Part shown: positions 7,743 to 17,030 of the stretch, in pieces
Numbering within the stretch: position 1 is the stretch's first letter
How the letters are laid out: the number at the start of each line of letters is the position of its first letter
Source: Paractinoplanes rishiriensis
Lineage (GTDB): Bacteria > Actinomycetota > Actinomycetes > Mycobacteriales > Micromonosporaceae
DNA: 64,000 nucleotides
NCBI RefSeq assembly: GCF_016862375.1
Contig: NZ_BOMV01000060.1
Span: 62,001-126,000, forward strand
Direction: 5' to 3'
Notes under the pieces: generated by a model
The model's input: only the letters and a program-made list of their open reading frames with translations
What the model was told of the DNA's origin: nothing
Databases searched by the model: none
Made by a program: the position numbers and the translations under genes

Positions 7743-9080
7743 GTGACCACGACATACCGCCCCGAGGGCCTCCCCTACCCGGAGGACGCCCCGGTCTCCC
7801 AGGCCCTGTTCGACCGTGCCTCGGCCATCGTGCCCGGCGGGGTCAATTCACCCGTGCGTGCGTTCCGAGCGGTCGGTGGCACGCCCCGATTCATGGCGCA
7901 CGGCTCCGGCCCGTGGCTGACCGACGCCGACGGCCGTCGCTACGTCGACCTGGTGTGCTCGTGGGGGCCGCTGATCCACGGCCATGCCCACCCCGAGGTG
8001 ATCGCCGCCGTGCAGGCCGCCGCGGCGCACGGCACCAGCTTCGGCACGCCCACCGCCGGCGAGGTCGACCTGGCCGAGGAGATCGTCCGGCGCACCCCGG
8101 TCGACCAGGTCCGCCTGGTCAACTCGGGCACCGAGGCGACGATGAGCGCGATCCGGCTGGCCCGCGGCTTCACCGGCCGGGCCAAGGTGGTCAAGTTCGC
8201 CGGCTGCTACCACGGGCACGTGGACGCGCTGCTGGCCGCGGCCGGGTCCGGCGTGGCCACCCTCGGACTGCCCGACTCGCCCGGGGTGACCGGCGCGGCC
8301 GCCTCCGAGACGATCGTGCTTCCCTACAACGACGCGGCCGCGGTCGAGGCAGCGTTCGCTGCCGAGGGCGACCAGATCGCCGCGGTGATCACCGAAGCGG
8401 CGGCCGGCAACATGGGCGTGGTCGCCCCGCGCGACGGCTTCAACCAGCGGCTCGCCGAGATCGCCCACGCGGCCGGCGCGCTGCTGATCATCGACGAGGT
8501 GATGACCGGCTTCCGGGTCTCGGCCGGCGGCTGGGCCGGGCTCGACCCGGTCGACGCCGACCTGTTCACGTTCGGCAAGGTGATGGGCGGCGGGCTGCCC
8601 GCGGCCGCGTTCGGCGGCCGGGCCGAGATCATGTCGCGGCTGGCGCCGGCCGGGCCGGTCTATCAGGCCGGCACGCTCTCCGGCAATCCGCTGGCCTGCG
8701 CGGCCGGACTGGCCTCGCTGCGGCTCGCCGACGACGCCGTCTACAAGCGTCTCGACGACCTGGCCGGCACGGTAAGTGGGCTGGCCACCGAGGCGCTGGC
8801 CGCGGCCGGGGTGCCGCACCGGCTGTCCACCGCCGGCAACATGTTCTCGATCTTCTTCACCGACGCCGAGGTGGCCGACTACGACACCGCCAAGACCCAG
8901 GACGTGGCGGCCTTCAAGGCGTTCTTCCACGCCATGCTCGCCCGGGGGGTCTACCTGCCGCCCAGCGCGTACGAGGCGTGGTTCGTTTCGACGGCGCTCG
9001 ACGACGTGGCGCTGGAGCAGATCGCCACCGCGCTGCCGGCTGCGGCGCGTGCGGCGGCGGAGGCGGGGGGCACAGCTTGA
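7743..9080 (+). CDS. hemL: glutamate-1-semialdehyde 2,1-aminomutase
   Basis: PLP enzyme converting glutamate-1-semialdehyde to 5-aminolevulinate in the C5 heme pathway; cytoplasmic, 445 residues, full length. Seen: ALFDRASAIVPGGVNSPVRAF at the N-terminus, NSGTEATMSAIRLAR, the PLP-lysine motif TFGKVMGGGLPAAAFGG, and GTLSGNPLACAAG. GTG 7743 has GGGAG five bases upstream; ATG 7731 lies within that ribosome site and is less likely. First gene of a tightly overlapping run into cytochrome c biogenesis, the same order as Mycobacterium tuberculosis Rv0524-Rv0529. Confidence 0.97.
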   Translation: MTTTYRPEGLPYPEDAPVSQALFDRASAIVPGGVNSPVRAFRAVGGTPRFMAHGSGPWLTDADGRRYVDLVCSWGPLIHGHAHPEVIAAVQAAAAHGTSFGTPTAGEVDLAEEIVRRTPVDQVRLVNSGTEATMSAIRLARGFTGRAKVVKFAGCYHGHVDALLAAAGSGVATLGLPDSPGVTGAAASETIVLPYNDAAAVEAAFAAEGDQIAAVITEAAAGNMGVVAPRDGFNQRLAEIAHAAGALLIIDEVMTGFRVSAGGWAGLDPVDADLFTFGKVMGGGLPAAAFGGRAEIMSRLAPAGPVYQAGTLSGNPLACAAGLASLRLADDAVYKRLDDLAGTVSGLATEALAAAGVPHRLSTAGNMFSIFFTDAEVADYDTAKTQDVAAFKAFFHAMLARGVYLPPSAYEAWFVSTALDDVALEQIATALPAAARAAAEAGGTA

Positions 9081-9733
9081 CCGAGGCGACCAGGACGACG
9101 GTGCACGTGCTGCGGCACGGCGAGGTCTACAACCCGGACAAGATCCTGTACGGGCGGCTGCCCGATTTCCATCTGTCCGAGTTGGGCGTGCAGATGGCCA
9201 AGGCCGCGGCCGAGGTGCTCGCCGACCGCGACGTGACCCACGTGGTGGCCAGCCCGCTCGACCGGGCCCAGGAGACCGCCGTGCCGATCGCGGCCGCGTT
9301 CGAACTGGAGACGGCCACCGACACCCGGCTGATCGAGAGCGCCAACTACTTCGAGGGTAAAAAGGTGTCGGTCGGCGACGGCGCGCTGACCAACCCGCGG
9401 CACTGGTGGGTGCTGCGCGACCCGATCACCCCGTCCTGGGGCGAGGCCTACCTGGTGATCGCGCAGCGGATGTTCGCCGCGGTGCAGGCCGCCCGGGTGG
9501 CCGCCGAGGGACACGAGGCGGTCTGCGTCTCGCACCAGCTGCCGATCTGGACACTGCGCCGGTACGTGGAGAAGAAGCGCCTCTGGCACGACCCGCGTCG
9601 CCGGCAGTGCGGCCTGGCCAGCCTCACCTCGTTCCGCTTCGTGGGCTCCGCGGTGGTCGGCATCGACTACTCCGAACCGGCCGCCCACCTGGTGGCCATG
9701 TCCGCGACGGCCAAATACGCCAAGGGGGCCTGA
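9077..9733 (+). CDS. histidine phosphatase family protein (phosphoglycerate mutase-like)
   Basis: A 218-residue member of the histidine phosphatase superfamily. Catalytic LRHGEVYNPDK at the N-terminus, ASPLDRAQET for the second substrate loop, and VSHQLPIWTLRR with the second catalytic His. The TTG start at 9077 overlaps the hemL stop (TTGA). The substrate is unknown; its fixed place between hemL and resA in actinobacteria suggests a role tied to heme or cytochrome c supply (inference). Confidence 0.9.
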   Translation: MTEATRTTVHVLRHGEVYNPDKILYGRLPDFHLSELGVQMAKAAAEVLADRDVTHVVASPLDRAQETAVPIAAAFELETATDTRLIESANYFEGKKVSVGDGALTNPRHWWVLRDPITPSWGEAYLVIAQRMFAAVQAARVAAEGHEAVCVSHQLPIWTLRRYVEKKRLWHDPRRRQCGLASLTSFRFVGSAVVGIDYSEPAAHLVAMSATAKYAKGA

Positions 9734-10287
9734 TGCGTCGCCTCGTGGCCGCCGTGGTCGCCACTGCTTTGGCCGGTGCGGCGCTTGCCGGTTGCGGCGA
9801 GCCGAACTGGGCCACCAGGTGCACCACCACCGGCAAGGTCGTGGAGTGCGCGCCCGACCTGCGGCCCCAGGTCACCGAGGTCACCGGCGAGTTGCTGGAC
9901 GGCGGCTCGTACGACGTGACCACCGACCGCGGCAAGGTCGTGGTGGTCAACTTCTGGGGCTCGTGGTGCGGGCCCTGCCGGGCCGAGGCGGACGACCTGG
10001 AAAAGACCTTCCAGGCCACCAAGGACAGGGGCGTCAACTTCATCGGGGTCAACTCCCGCGACGACCGCGACTCGGCCAAGGCGTTCCACCGGGGCCGGGC
10101 GACCTACGACAGCATCTACGACTTCGACGGCGAGGTGGCGCTGAAGTTCGACGTCACCCAGGTCAGCACCCCGGCCACCCTGATTCTCGACCGGAAGGGC
10201 CGGATCGCGGTCGCCATCCGGGACGCCACCACGGTGTCCCAGCTGCAGCCCCTGGTGGAGCGCATCGCAGCGGAGGCCGCGGGCTGA
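9733..10287 (+). CDS. resA: TlpA/ResA-like thiol-disulfide lipoprotein
   Basis: Extracytoplasmic thioredoxin-like protein that keeps apocytochrome c haem-binding cysteines reduced. The signal peptide ends in the lipobox LAGC with Cys21 as the lipidation site. Active site WGSWCGPC, then the cis-Pro loop STPATLILD. 184 residues. Overlaps the phosphatase stop by one base (TGATG) and the ccdA start by one base, so expression is coupled. Confidence 0.94.
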   Translation: MRRLVAAVVATALAGAALAGCGEPNWATRCTTTGKVVECAPDLRPQVTEVTGELLDGGSYDVTTDRGKVVVVNFWGSWCGPCRAEADDLEKTFQATKDRGVNFIGVNSRDDRDSAKAFHRGRATYDSIYDFDGEVALKFDVTQVSTPATLILDRKGRIAVAIRDATTVSQLQPLVERIAAEAAG

Positions 10288-11084
10288 TGGGCGAGGAGTT
10301 CGCGAGCATCGCCGGCACCGGTCCACTGGTGCTGGCGATCGGTGTCGCGGCGATCGCCGGCCTGGTCAGCATCCTGTCTCCGTGCGTGCTGCCGCTGATA
10401 CCGGGCTATCTCTCGTACGTCACCGGCCTGGCCGGCTCCGACCTGGACGACAGCCCCGAGCCGGACGGCGCCGGTGGGGTGGCGGTGCGCACCCGCCGGC
10501 ACACCCGCGGCCGGGTGCTGGCCGGGACGCTGTTGTTCGTGCTGGGCTTCGCGGTCGTCTTCACGCTGCTGGTGACGCTGGTGGCCAACATCGGCTTCGC
10601 CCTGAAGTCGCATCAGGACGTGCTCAACATCGCGCTCGGCGTGCTGGTGATCGTGCTCGGCCTGGCGTACCTGGGCTGGATTCCGGGTTTGCAGCGGGAA
10701 ATGCGGATCCGCAGGCTGCCGGCCGCCGGGCTGCTCGGTGCGCCGGTGTTCGGGGGCATCTTCGCGCTGTCCTGGCTGCCGTGCACCGGCCCGACCCTCA
10801 GCGTGGTACTGGCGCTGGCCACGACCAGCGGGCAGACCAGTCGAGCGGTGACGCTGGCTCTCGCGTACAGCCTCGGTTTGGGTTTGCCGTTTGTGCTTTT
10901 CGGTCTTTTCTTCCGCAAGCTGCTCGGTGTCTTCCGGGCGATCCGGCGCAACAGCCGGTGGGTGACCCGGATCGGCGGCGTGCTGCTGATCCTGGTCGGC
11001 ATCGCGCTGGTCAGCGGCGGCTGGAACCATTTCCTGGTCTGGCTGCTCACCACGTTCAACTTCGGCGGGGGGACGCTGCTGTGA
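10287..11084 (+). CDS. ccdA: CcdA cytochrome c biogenesis membrane protein
   Basis: Carries reducing equivalents from cytoplasmic thioredoxin across the membrane to ResA. 265 residues with six hydrophobic segments. Diagnostic cysteines occur in LVSILSPCVLPLIPGYLSYV (first helix) and ALSWLPCTGPTLS (fourth helix). A charged loop of about 35 residues after helix 1 is longer than in the smallest family members. The cytoplasmic MerR-linked thioredoxin in this window could supply electrons, but that is speculation. Confidence 0.96.
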   Translation: MGEEFASIAGTGPLVLAIGVAAIAGLVSILSPCVLPLIPGYLSYVTGLAGSDLDDSPEPDGAGGVAVRTRRHTRGRVLAGTLLFVLGFAVVFTLLVTLVANIGFALKSHQDVLNIALGVLVIVLGLAYLGWIPGLQREMRIRRLPAAGLLGAPVFGGIFALSWLPCTGPTLSVVLALATTSGQTSRAVTLALAYSLGLGLPFVLFGLFFRKLLGVFRAIRRNSRWVTRIGGVLLILVGIALVSGGWNHFLVWLLTTFNFGGGTLL

Positions 11085-12685
11085 CCGTCGTCGAGGAACG
11101 GCCCGCGACTGCCGCCGAACCACCGCCGCGCCGCCCGAACCGGCTGTGGGCGCTGCTGCGCAACTCGTGGCGGCAACTCACCAGCATGCGTACGGCCTTG
11201 GTCCTGCTCTTCCTGCTGGCCGTCGCGGCGATCCCGGGCTCGGTGTTCCCGCAGCGCTCGGTCAACATCTCGCGTGTCGTCCAGTTCTACAACGACAATC
11301 CCGGGCTGGCGCCCTGGCTCAACCGGTTGGGCGCCTTCGACGTCTACTCGTCGCCCTGGTTCGCCTCGATCTACCTGCTGCTGTTCACCTCGCTGGTCGG
11401 CTGCGTGCTGCCCCGCCTGCTCGACCACGTACGGGCTCTGCGGATGGCGCCGCCGGACGCGCCGAAGCGCCTCGAACGCCTGCCCCAGCACTTCACCGCG
11501 GAACGGTCCGGCTCGCCGGCCGAGGTCGCCGAGTCGGTGGCCGGGATACTGCGCAAACGCCGGTTCCGCACGCGGGTCCGGGAGGGCGCGGACGGCGGCT
11601 GGACGGTCTCCGGCGAGAAGGGCTACCTCAAGGAGACCGGCAACCTGCTGTTCCATTTCGCGCTGCTGGCCGTCCTGATCGGGGTGGGATTCGGGCACTG
11701 GTACGGATGGCACGCCAACCGCATCCTGGTGGCCGGCGGCGACCAGGGCTTCTGCAGCTCGCTCGCGCAGTTCGACGAGTCCACGCTCGGGCCCCGGGTC
11801 ACGGCGGCCGACCTGCCCCGGTTCTGCCTCAAGCTGACCAAGTTCGACGTCAGCTTCCAGGAGACCGGCCAGCCCAAGATGTACTCCGCCCAGGTGTCGG
11901 TGAGCGAGGACCACGGGCCGCCGGCGACCCGCCGGTTCACCGTGAACGACCCGCTGCGGCTGGACGGGGCCAGCGTGCACCTGATCGGCCACGGCTACGC
12001 GGTGACCGTGCGGTATACCGACCGGTTCGGCGCGTCGCAGACCAAGGTGGTGCCGTTCCTGCCGATCGACGGCATGTTCACCAGCGAGGGCGTGGTCCAG
12101 TTCCCGGACGTCAACATCGACCCCAGGACCGACGAGCGCGACCCGGCGCTGCAGATGGGGTTCGAGGGCCGGTACCTCCCCACGGTCGGCACCGAGGGCG
12201 CAGCCACCTCGGTCTTCCCGGCCGAGAACGCGCCCGCGCTGTTCCTCACCGCCTACCGCGGCGACCTCGGCCTGGACGTGGGCCGGCCGCGCTCGATCTA
12301 TTCGCTCGACCAGGGCCAGATCGCGATCGGTGAGCTCGAGAACATCAGCGGCACCCGGCCGCACCGGCTCGAGGCCGGCCAGACCTGGCGCCTGGACGAC
12401 GGCACCACGCTGGAGTTCCTCGGCACCCGCCCGTTCGCGACGCTGGCCATCCGGTACGACCCGACCCAGTCGTTGCTGCTGGTCGGCTCGGTGCTCGGGC
12501 TGATCGGGCTGATGCTCTCGCTGGCCGGCCATCGCCGCCGGGTCTGGTTCCGCGCCCTGCCGGTATCTGCGGGAACGTCCGGAGGTACGTTGTTGTCGGC
12601 CGGTGGGTTGCCCCGCACCGACTATCCGGGTTTCGCGGACGAGTTCCGCGCGTTGGAGAAGGCCGCCGAGGAAGGGACGTCCTGA
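11081..12685 (+). CDS. resB: ResB/Ccs1 cytochrome c biogenesis protein
   Basis: Half of the system II cytochrome c haem lyase; forms a complex with CcsA/CcsB and holds haem and apocytochrome at the outer face. 534 residues: N-terminal helices (SMRTALVLLFLLAVAAIPGS), a second pair near 85 and 185, a large extracytoplasmic domain, and a C-terminal helix LLLVGSVLGLIGLMLSL. GTG 11081 overlaps the ccdA stop by four bases. The last codon overlaps ccsB (TGATG). Confidence 0.95.
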   Translation: MTVVEERPATAAEPPPRRPNRLWALLRNSWRQLTSMRTALVLLFLLAVAAIPGSVFPQRSVNISRVVQFYNDNPGLAPWLNRLGAFDVYSSPWFASIYLLLFTSLVGCVLPRLLDHVRALRMAPPDAPKRLERLPQHFTAERSGSPAEVAESVAGILRKRRFRTRVREGADGGWTVSGEKGYLKETGNLLFHFALLAVLIGVGFGHWYGWHANRILVAGGDQGFCSSLAQFDESTLGPRVTAADLPRFCLKLTKFDVSFQETGQPKMYSAQVSVSEDHGPPATRRFTVNDPLRLDGASVHLIGHGYAVTVRYTDRFGASQTKVVPFLPIDGMFTSEGVVQFPDVNIDPRTDERDPALQMGFEGRYLPTVGTEGAATSVFPAENAPALFLTAYRGDLGLDVGRPRSIYSLDQGQIAIGELENISGTRPHRLEAGQTWRLDDGTTLEFLGTRPFATLAIRYDPTQSLLLVGSVLGLIGLMLSLAGHRRRVWFRALPVSAGTSGGTLLSAGGLPRTDYPGFADEFRALEKAAEEGTS

Positions 12686-13629
12686 TGGCGGAGTTGTCGA
12701 ACCAGTTGCTGGCGGTGGCCGTTCTCGCCTATCTGGCCGCGATGGTCTGCTACGCGGGGGAGTATGCGTTCGGCTCCAAGAGCCGGATCGGGAAGGCGGC
12801 CGTGCGTGAACTGGTCGGCGCCGGCGGCCCCGCCGTTGTGGAGAGTCCGCCCGTAGCCAAGCCGGACAAAAAGGGCGAATTGGCAGGAAGGTTTGGGGTC
12901 GGCTTCAACGTCCTGGCCGCCCTGCTGCACCTAGGCGCGCTGGTCACCCGCGGTATCGCCGCCGAGCGGATGCCCTGGGGCAACATGTACGAGTACATCC
13001 TGTCGGCCGGCTTCGTCGGCTCGGCGGTCTGGCTCGGTGTGCTGCTGCGGCGGCCTGCGGTGCGGCACATGGGTCTCTTCGTCGCGCTGACCATGGTGGT
13101 GCTGCTCGGTGCGGCCGGCATGATCGCGTACACCCCCGTCGGCCCGCTGGTGCCCGCGCTGAACTCGTACTGGTTCATCATCCACGTCTCGACGATCATC
13201 GTGGCCTCCGGCGTGCTGCTGTTCGGCGCGGTGCCGGCCACGCTCTATCTGATCCGGGACGGCTACGACAAGGGCAAGCGGCGCTTCCCGTACACGCTCG
13301 GCCGGAACCTGCCGGAGGCGGGCGTGCTGGAGCGGCTCACCTTCCGGCTGCACGCGTTCGGCTTCCCGCTGTTCACCTTCGGCGCGCTGATCGCCGGGCC
13401 GATCTGGGCCGAGGCCTCCTGGGGCCGGTACTGGGGCTGGGACCCCAAGGAGGTCTGGGCGTTCATCTCGTGGATCGTCTACGCCGGTTACCTGCACGCC
13501 CGGGCCACGCCGAGCGTGAAGCGGACCGCGGCGACCTGGATCGCGCTGCTCGGCTTCGCCACCATGCTGATGAACCTGTTCGGGGTCAACCTCTTCTTCA
13601 GCGGCTTCCACTCGTACTCCGGCGTGTGA
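12685..13629 (+). CDS. ccsB: CcsA/CcsB cytochrome c haem-handling protein
   Basis: Integral membrane partner of ResB. 314 residues, about eight membrane helices, with the tryptophan-rich haem-binding motif WGRYWGWDPKEVWAF and conserved flanking histidines. It completes the hemL-ccs operon. Its last 32 bp overlap, tail to tail, the 3' end of the opposite-strand secreted-protein gene. Confidence 0.96.
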   Translation: MAELSNQLLAVAVLAYLAAMVCYAGEYAFGSKSRIGKAAVRELVGAGGPAVVESPPVAKPDKKGELAGRFGVGFNVLAALLHLGALVTRGIAAERMPWGNMYEYILSAGFVGSAVWLGVLLRRPAVRHMGLFVALTMVVLLGAAGMIAYTPVGPLVPALNSYWFIIHVSTIIVASGVLLFGAVPATLYLIRDGYDKGKRRFPYTLGRNLPEAGVLERLTFRLHAFGFPLFTFGALIAGPIWAEASWGRYWGWDPKEVWAFISWIVYAGYLHARATPSVKRTAATWIALLGFATMLMNLFGVNLFFSGFHSYSGV

Positions 13630-14530
13630 CCTCCGGCCCCGGCGGCGTGCAGTCGCCGGCGGTCCAGGTGTCGTACTGGTTCACCCAGTTCAGGCAGAAG
13701 CCGCCGGAACGCTGCTGCTCGCCGGGGTGATAGCCGGTCAGCGTCGGCACGTCCGCCCGCCAGTAGCGGGACGAGCCGCCGTCGGCCGGGCGCAGCTGCA
13801 CGTTGTCCACGGTCACCGCGGGCACGTCGATCCGGGTCGGCCGGGTGGCGTCGACGTGCACCTCGACGTACTGCTCGATGAAGGCGGTGCCGCCGATCGG
13901 CAGATACTGCGCGGTGAGCAGGTTCCACCGGTTGTCCCACCACAGCCAGGCCGCCCACCAGCCGCGTCCGTCGCTGCTCAGGTCCAGCCAGATCTGGTCG
14001 CCGGGGCGCAGCGGGTACTGGTCGTGGAACTGCCAGGTCTTGGTGTTGGTGTTGAACGTGTAGATGTGCTGGCGGCCCGGCCCAGCCCAGCCGGTTTCCG
14101 CCCAGCCGGCCTCCAGCCAGGCGATCCGGCCGCCGCCCAGGTTGCGCTTGGCCATGAACCGGGCGGCCACGAAGTCGTAGCTGCTGGGCCGGATCGAGCC
14201 GTCCACGACCGAGATCCGGCCGGAGACGCCGCGCCATTCGCCGGCCGAGTTGGCGCCGAGGTGGTGGTAGCCGCTCGGCGTGAAACCGCGCTGGACTGCC
14301 GACTCGAGAATGCGTCCCGCGGCCCGGCAGGCTCTCGGCGACTGATAGCCGGCCCGGCCGGTGGGTGGCCGGGTCGAGGCTCTGCCCGGCGCGCAGGCGG
14401 GCAGCTTCTTGGCGGGCGCCGAGGCCGCCGGGGCGGCGGGGATCAGGGTGGCCGGGGCCGGGGTGCCGACCCCGAGCGCCGCCGTGATCGCGGCCAGGGC
14501 GCTCCACCGCGCCACATTCCGGAGCTTCAC
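13598..14530 (-). CDS. secreted protein of unknown function
   Basis: 310 residues. Signal peptide from GTG 14530 (preceded by GAGGTGGCA): WSALAAITAALGVGTPAPA, then an Ala/Pro-rich linker. The body is rich in Trp and Tyr (GWWAAWLWWDNRWNLL, FCLNWVNQYDTWTAGDC), suggesting a beta-rich carbohydrate- or wall-binding domain, but I do not recognise the family. A Cys pair near the C-terminus could form a disulfide. It converges on ccsB with a 32-bp overlap and starts divergently from mqnL across 115 bp. Confidence 0.75.
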   Translation of the reverse strand: MKLRNVARWSALAAITAALGVGTPAPATLIPAAPAASAPAKKLPACAPGRASTRPPTGRAGYQSPRACRAAGRILESAVQRGFTPSGYHHLGANSAGEWRGVSGRISVVDGSIRPSSYDFVAARFMAKRNLGGGRIAWLEAGWAETGWAGPGRQHIYTFNTNTKTWQFHDQYPLRPGDQIWLDLSSDGRGWWAAWLWWDNRWNLLTAQYLPIGGTAFIEQYVEVHVDATRPTRIDVPAVTVDNVQLRPADGGSSRYWRADVPTLTGYHPGEQQRSGGFCLNWVNQYDTWTAGDCTPPGPEVTRRSTSGSR

Positions 14531-14645
14531 TGCCACCTCACAGAGCCGACGGGAACAATTGCCCGCTTCAACTCGAATCGGACACGTCGAGTGACGGTGA
14601 TCGCCCGCTGGCGGATCTGTCGTACCCGTGCGGAACACTGGGTAC

Positions 14646-16106
14646 ATGGCACCTCGCGGGTTTCCCTTTGAAGACCTCCAGAGCTTCCTCGCCGCCCTCG
14701 AGGCGGCCGGCGAGCTGCGCCGGGTGACCGTCCCGGCCGACCCGACGCTGGAGATCAGCGAGGTGGTGACCCGCACCGTCCGGGCCGGCGGCCCGGCCCT
14801 GCTGTTCGAGCGCCCCACCCGCGGCGACATGCCGGTGGCGATCAATCTGTTCGGCACCGAGAAACGGATGGCCATGGCGCTCGGCGTCGGCTCGCTCGAC
14901 GAGGTCGGCGACCGGATCGGCGCGCTGATCAAACCGGAACTACCGGTCGGCTGGTCCGGCATCCGCGAGGGCATCGGCAAGGCGCTCCAGCTCAAGTCGC
15001 TGCCGCCGAAAAAGGTGAAGGACGCGCCCTGCCAGGAGGTGGTGCTCACCGGCGACGAGGTCGACCTCGGCCGCCTGCCCGGACTCCAGGTCTGGCCCGG
15101 CGACGGCGGCATCTTCCACAACTTCGGGCTGACCCACACCAAGCACCCCGAGACCGGCAAGCGCAACCTCGGCCTCTACCGGCTCCAGCAGCACTCCCGC
15201 AACACACTGGGCATGCACTGGCAGATCCACAAAGACTCAACCGCACACCACGCGGTGGCCGAGCGGCTCGGCGAGCGGCTGCCGGTGGCCGTGGCGATCG
15301 GCTGCGACCCGGTGGTCTGCTACGCCGCGTCCGCCCCACTGCCGTCCGACATCGACGAATACCTGTTCGCCGGCTTCCTGCGCGGTGAGCGGGTCGAGAT
15401 GGTCGACTGCAAGACGGTCCCGCTCCAGGTCCCGGCGCACGCCCAGGTCGTACTCGAGGGCTATCTCGAGCCCGGCGAGCGGCACCCCGAGGGCCCGTTC
15501 GGCGACCACACCGGCTTCTACACCCCGGTCGAGCCGTTCCCGGTGCTGCACATCGAGACCATGACGATGCGCAAAAAGCCGGTCTACCACTCGATCATCA
15601 CGTCCCAGCCGCCCCAGGAGGACCACGGGCTCGGCAAGGCCACCGAGCGCATCTTCCTGCCGCTGCTGCGCATGCTGATCCCGGACATCGTCGACTACGA
15701 CATGCCAGCCGCCGGCGTCTTCCACAACTGCGTGATCGTCTCCATCCGCAAGCGCTACCCCAAGCACGCCCAAAAGATCATGAACGCGATCTGGGGCGCC
15801 CACCTGATGTCGCTGACCAAGCTCATCGTGGTGGTCGACGAGGACTGTGACGTGCACGACTACCACGAGGTCGCGTTCCGGGCGTTCGGCAACGTCGACT
15901 ACGACCGCGACCTGCTGGTCACCCAGGGGCCGGTCGACCACCTCGACCATTCCTCCTATCAGCAGTTCTGGGGCGGCAAGGCGGGCATCGACGCCACCCG
16001 TAAGCTGCCTGCCGAGGGCTACACCCGGGGCTGGCCGGAGGCGATGGTCATGTCGCCCGAGGTGGTGGCGCTGGTCGACAAGCGCTGGAAGGAATACGGC
16101 ATATGA
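14646..16106 (+). CDS. mqnL: UbiD-like decarboxylase of the futalosine menaquinone pathway
   Basis: prFMN-dependent decarboxylase acting late in futalosine menaquinone synthesis. 486 residues, full length for UbiD: FEDLQSFLAALEAAGELRRV at the start, GPFGDHTGFYTP with the acidic active-site segment, PHCNC-like FHNCVIVSIRKRYPKHAQKIMNA later. ATG 14646 gives the standard UbiD N-terminus; an in-frame GTG lies at 14628. It overlaps mqnP by four bases (ATGA). The UbiX-like partner that makes prFMN is 1.6 kb downstream. Confidence 0.92.
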   Translation: MAPRGFPFEDLQSFLAALEAAGELRRVTVPADPTLEISEVVTRTVRAGGPALLFERPTRGDMPVAINLFGTEKRMAMALGVGSLDEVGDRIGALIKPELPVGWSGIREGIGKALQLKSLPPKKVKDAPCQEVVLTGDEVDLGRLPGLQVWPGDGGIFHNFGLTHTKHPETGKRNLGLYRLQQHSRNTLGMHWQIHKDSTAHHAVAERLGERLPVAVAIGCDPVVCYAASAPLPSDIDEYLFAGFLRGERVEMVDCKTVPLQVPAHAQVVLEGYLEPGERHPEGPFGDHTGFYTPVEPFPVLHIETMTMRKKPVYHSIITSQPPQEDHGLGKATERIFLPLLRMLIPDIVDYDMPAAGVFHNCVIVSIRKRYPKHAQKIMNAIWGAHLMSLTKLIVVVDEDCDVHDYHEVAFRAFGNVDYDRDLLVTQGPVDHLDHSSYQQFWGGKAGIDATRKLPAEGYTRGWPEAMVMSPEVVALVDKRWKEYGI

Positions 16107-16999
16107 CAGCGGTGGCGGCGGTGCCGGAGCGACCCGGCCGGATCAAATCCTTCCTGCGCCTGGTCGCCATCGAACACTCGGTCTTCGCGCTCCCGTTCGC
16201 CTACCTGTCCGCCCTGGTCGCCCTCGACCGGCAGGGCACCGGCGTGCACTGGGTCGACCTGCTGCTGATCACGGTGGCCATGGTGGCCGGCCGCACCTTC
16301 GCGATGGCCGCCAACCGCATCCTGGACCGCAAGATCGACGCGCAGAACCCGCGCACCCAGAACCGCGAACTGGTGACCGGCGCGGTGAGCCTGCGCACTG
16401 CCTGGACGGGCGCCGCCGTGTCGCTCGCGGTGCTGGCCGTCGCCGCCGGCCTGCTCAACTGGCTGTGCCTGGTGCTGTTCCCGCTCGCGGTGATCCCGCT
16501 GGTGATCTACCCGTACGCGAAACGGTTCACCAACTACCCGCACTACGTGCTCGCGCTGGCCCAGGCGGTCGCACCGGTCGGCGCCTGGCTGGCCATCACC
16601 GGCACGTTCGCCGGCTCCGGACCGGCCTGGCTGCTCGGCGTCGCGGTCGGCCTGTGGATTGGCGGGTTCGACATCATCTACGCCTGCCAGGACGTCGAGG
16701 TCGACCGGCGGATCGGGGTGCACTCGACGCCGGCCCGGTTCGGGGTGCGCACCGCGCTGCACATCTCGACCGCCACCCACGTGGTGACGTTCGCGCTGTT
16801 CGTCTGGTTCGGCCAGATGGTCGGGTTGGGCTGGCTCTGGTGGATCGGGCTGGCGCTGACCGCGGCCGCGTTCGCCTACCAGCACATCGTGGTCACCCCG
16901 ACCGACCTGTCCAAGGTCAACCGGGCGTTCTTCACCGCCAACGGCTTCGTCGGCATCGCACTGTTCCTGTTCGCAGTGCTCGACCTGACATTGTTGTAA
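16103..16999 (+). CDS. mqnP: UbiA-like prenyltransferase of the futalosine pathway
   Basis: Membrane prenyltransferase that adds the polyprenyl chain to the 1,4-dihydroxy-6-naphthoate ring. 298 residues, eight to nine hydrophobic helices. The two Asp-rich motifs are present: NRILDRKIDAQNPRTQNR and CQDVEVDRRIGVHSTP. Coupled to mqnL by a 4-bp overlap. Confidence 0.93.
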   Translation: MTAVAAVPERPGRIKSFLRLVAIEHSVFALPFAYLSALVALDRQGTGVHWVDLLLITVAMVAGRTFAMAANRILDRKIDAQNPRTQNRELVTGAVSLRTAWTGAAVSLAVLAVAAGLLNWLCLVLFPLAVIPLVIYPYAKRFTNYPHYVLALAQAVAPVGAWLAITGTFAGSGPAWLLGVAVGLWIGGFDIIYACQDVEVDRRIGVHSTPARFGVRTALHISTATHVVTFALFVWFGQMVGLGWLWWIGLALTAAAFAYQHIVVTPTDLSKVNRAFFTANGFVGIALFLFAVLDLTLL

Positions 17000-17030
17000 C
17001 CGCCACCGGCCCGGCTTCCGTCTAATCCCC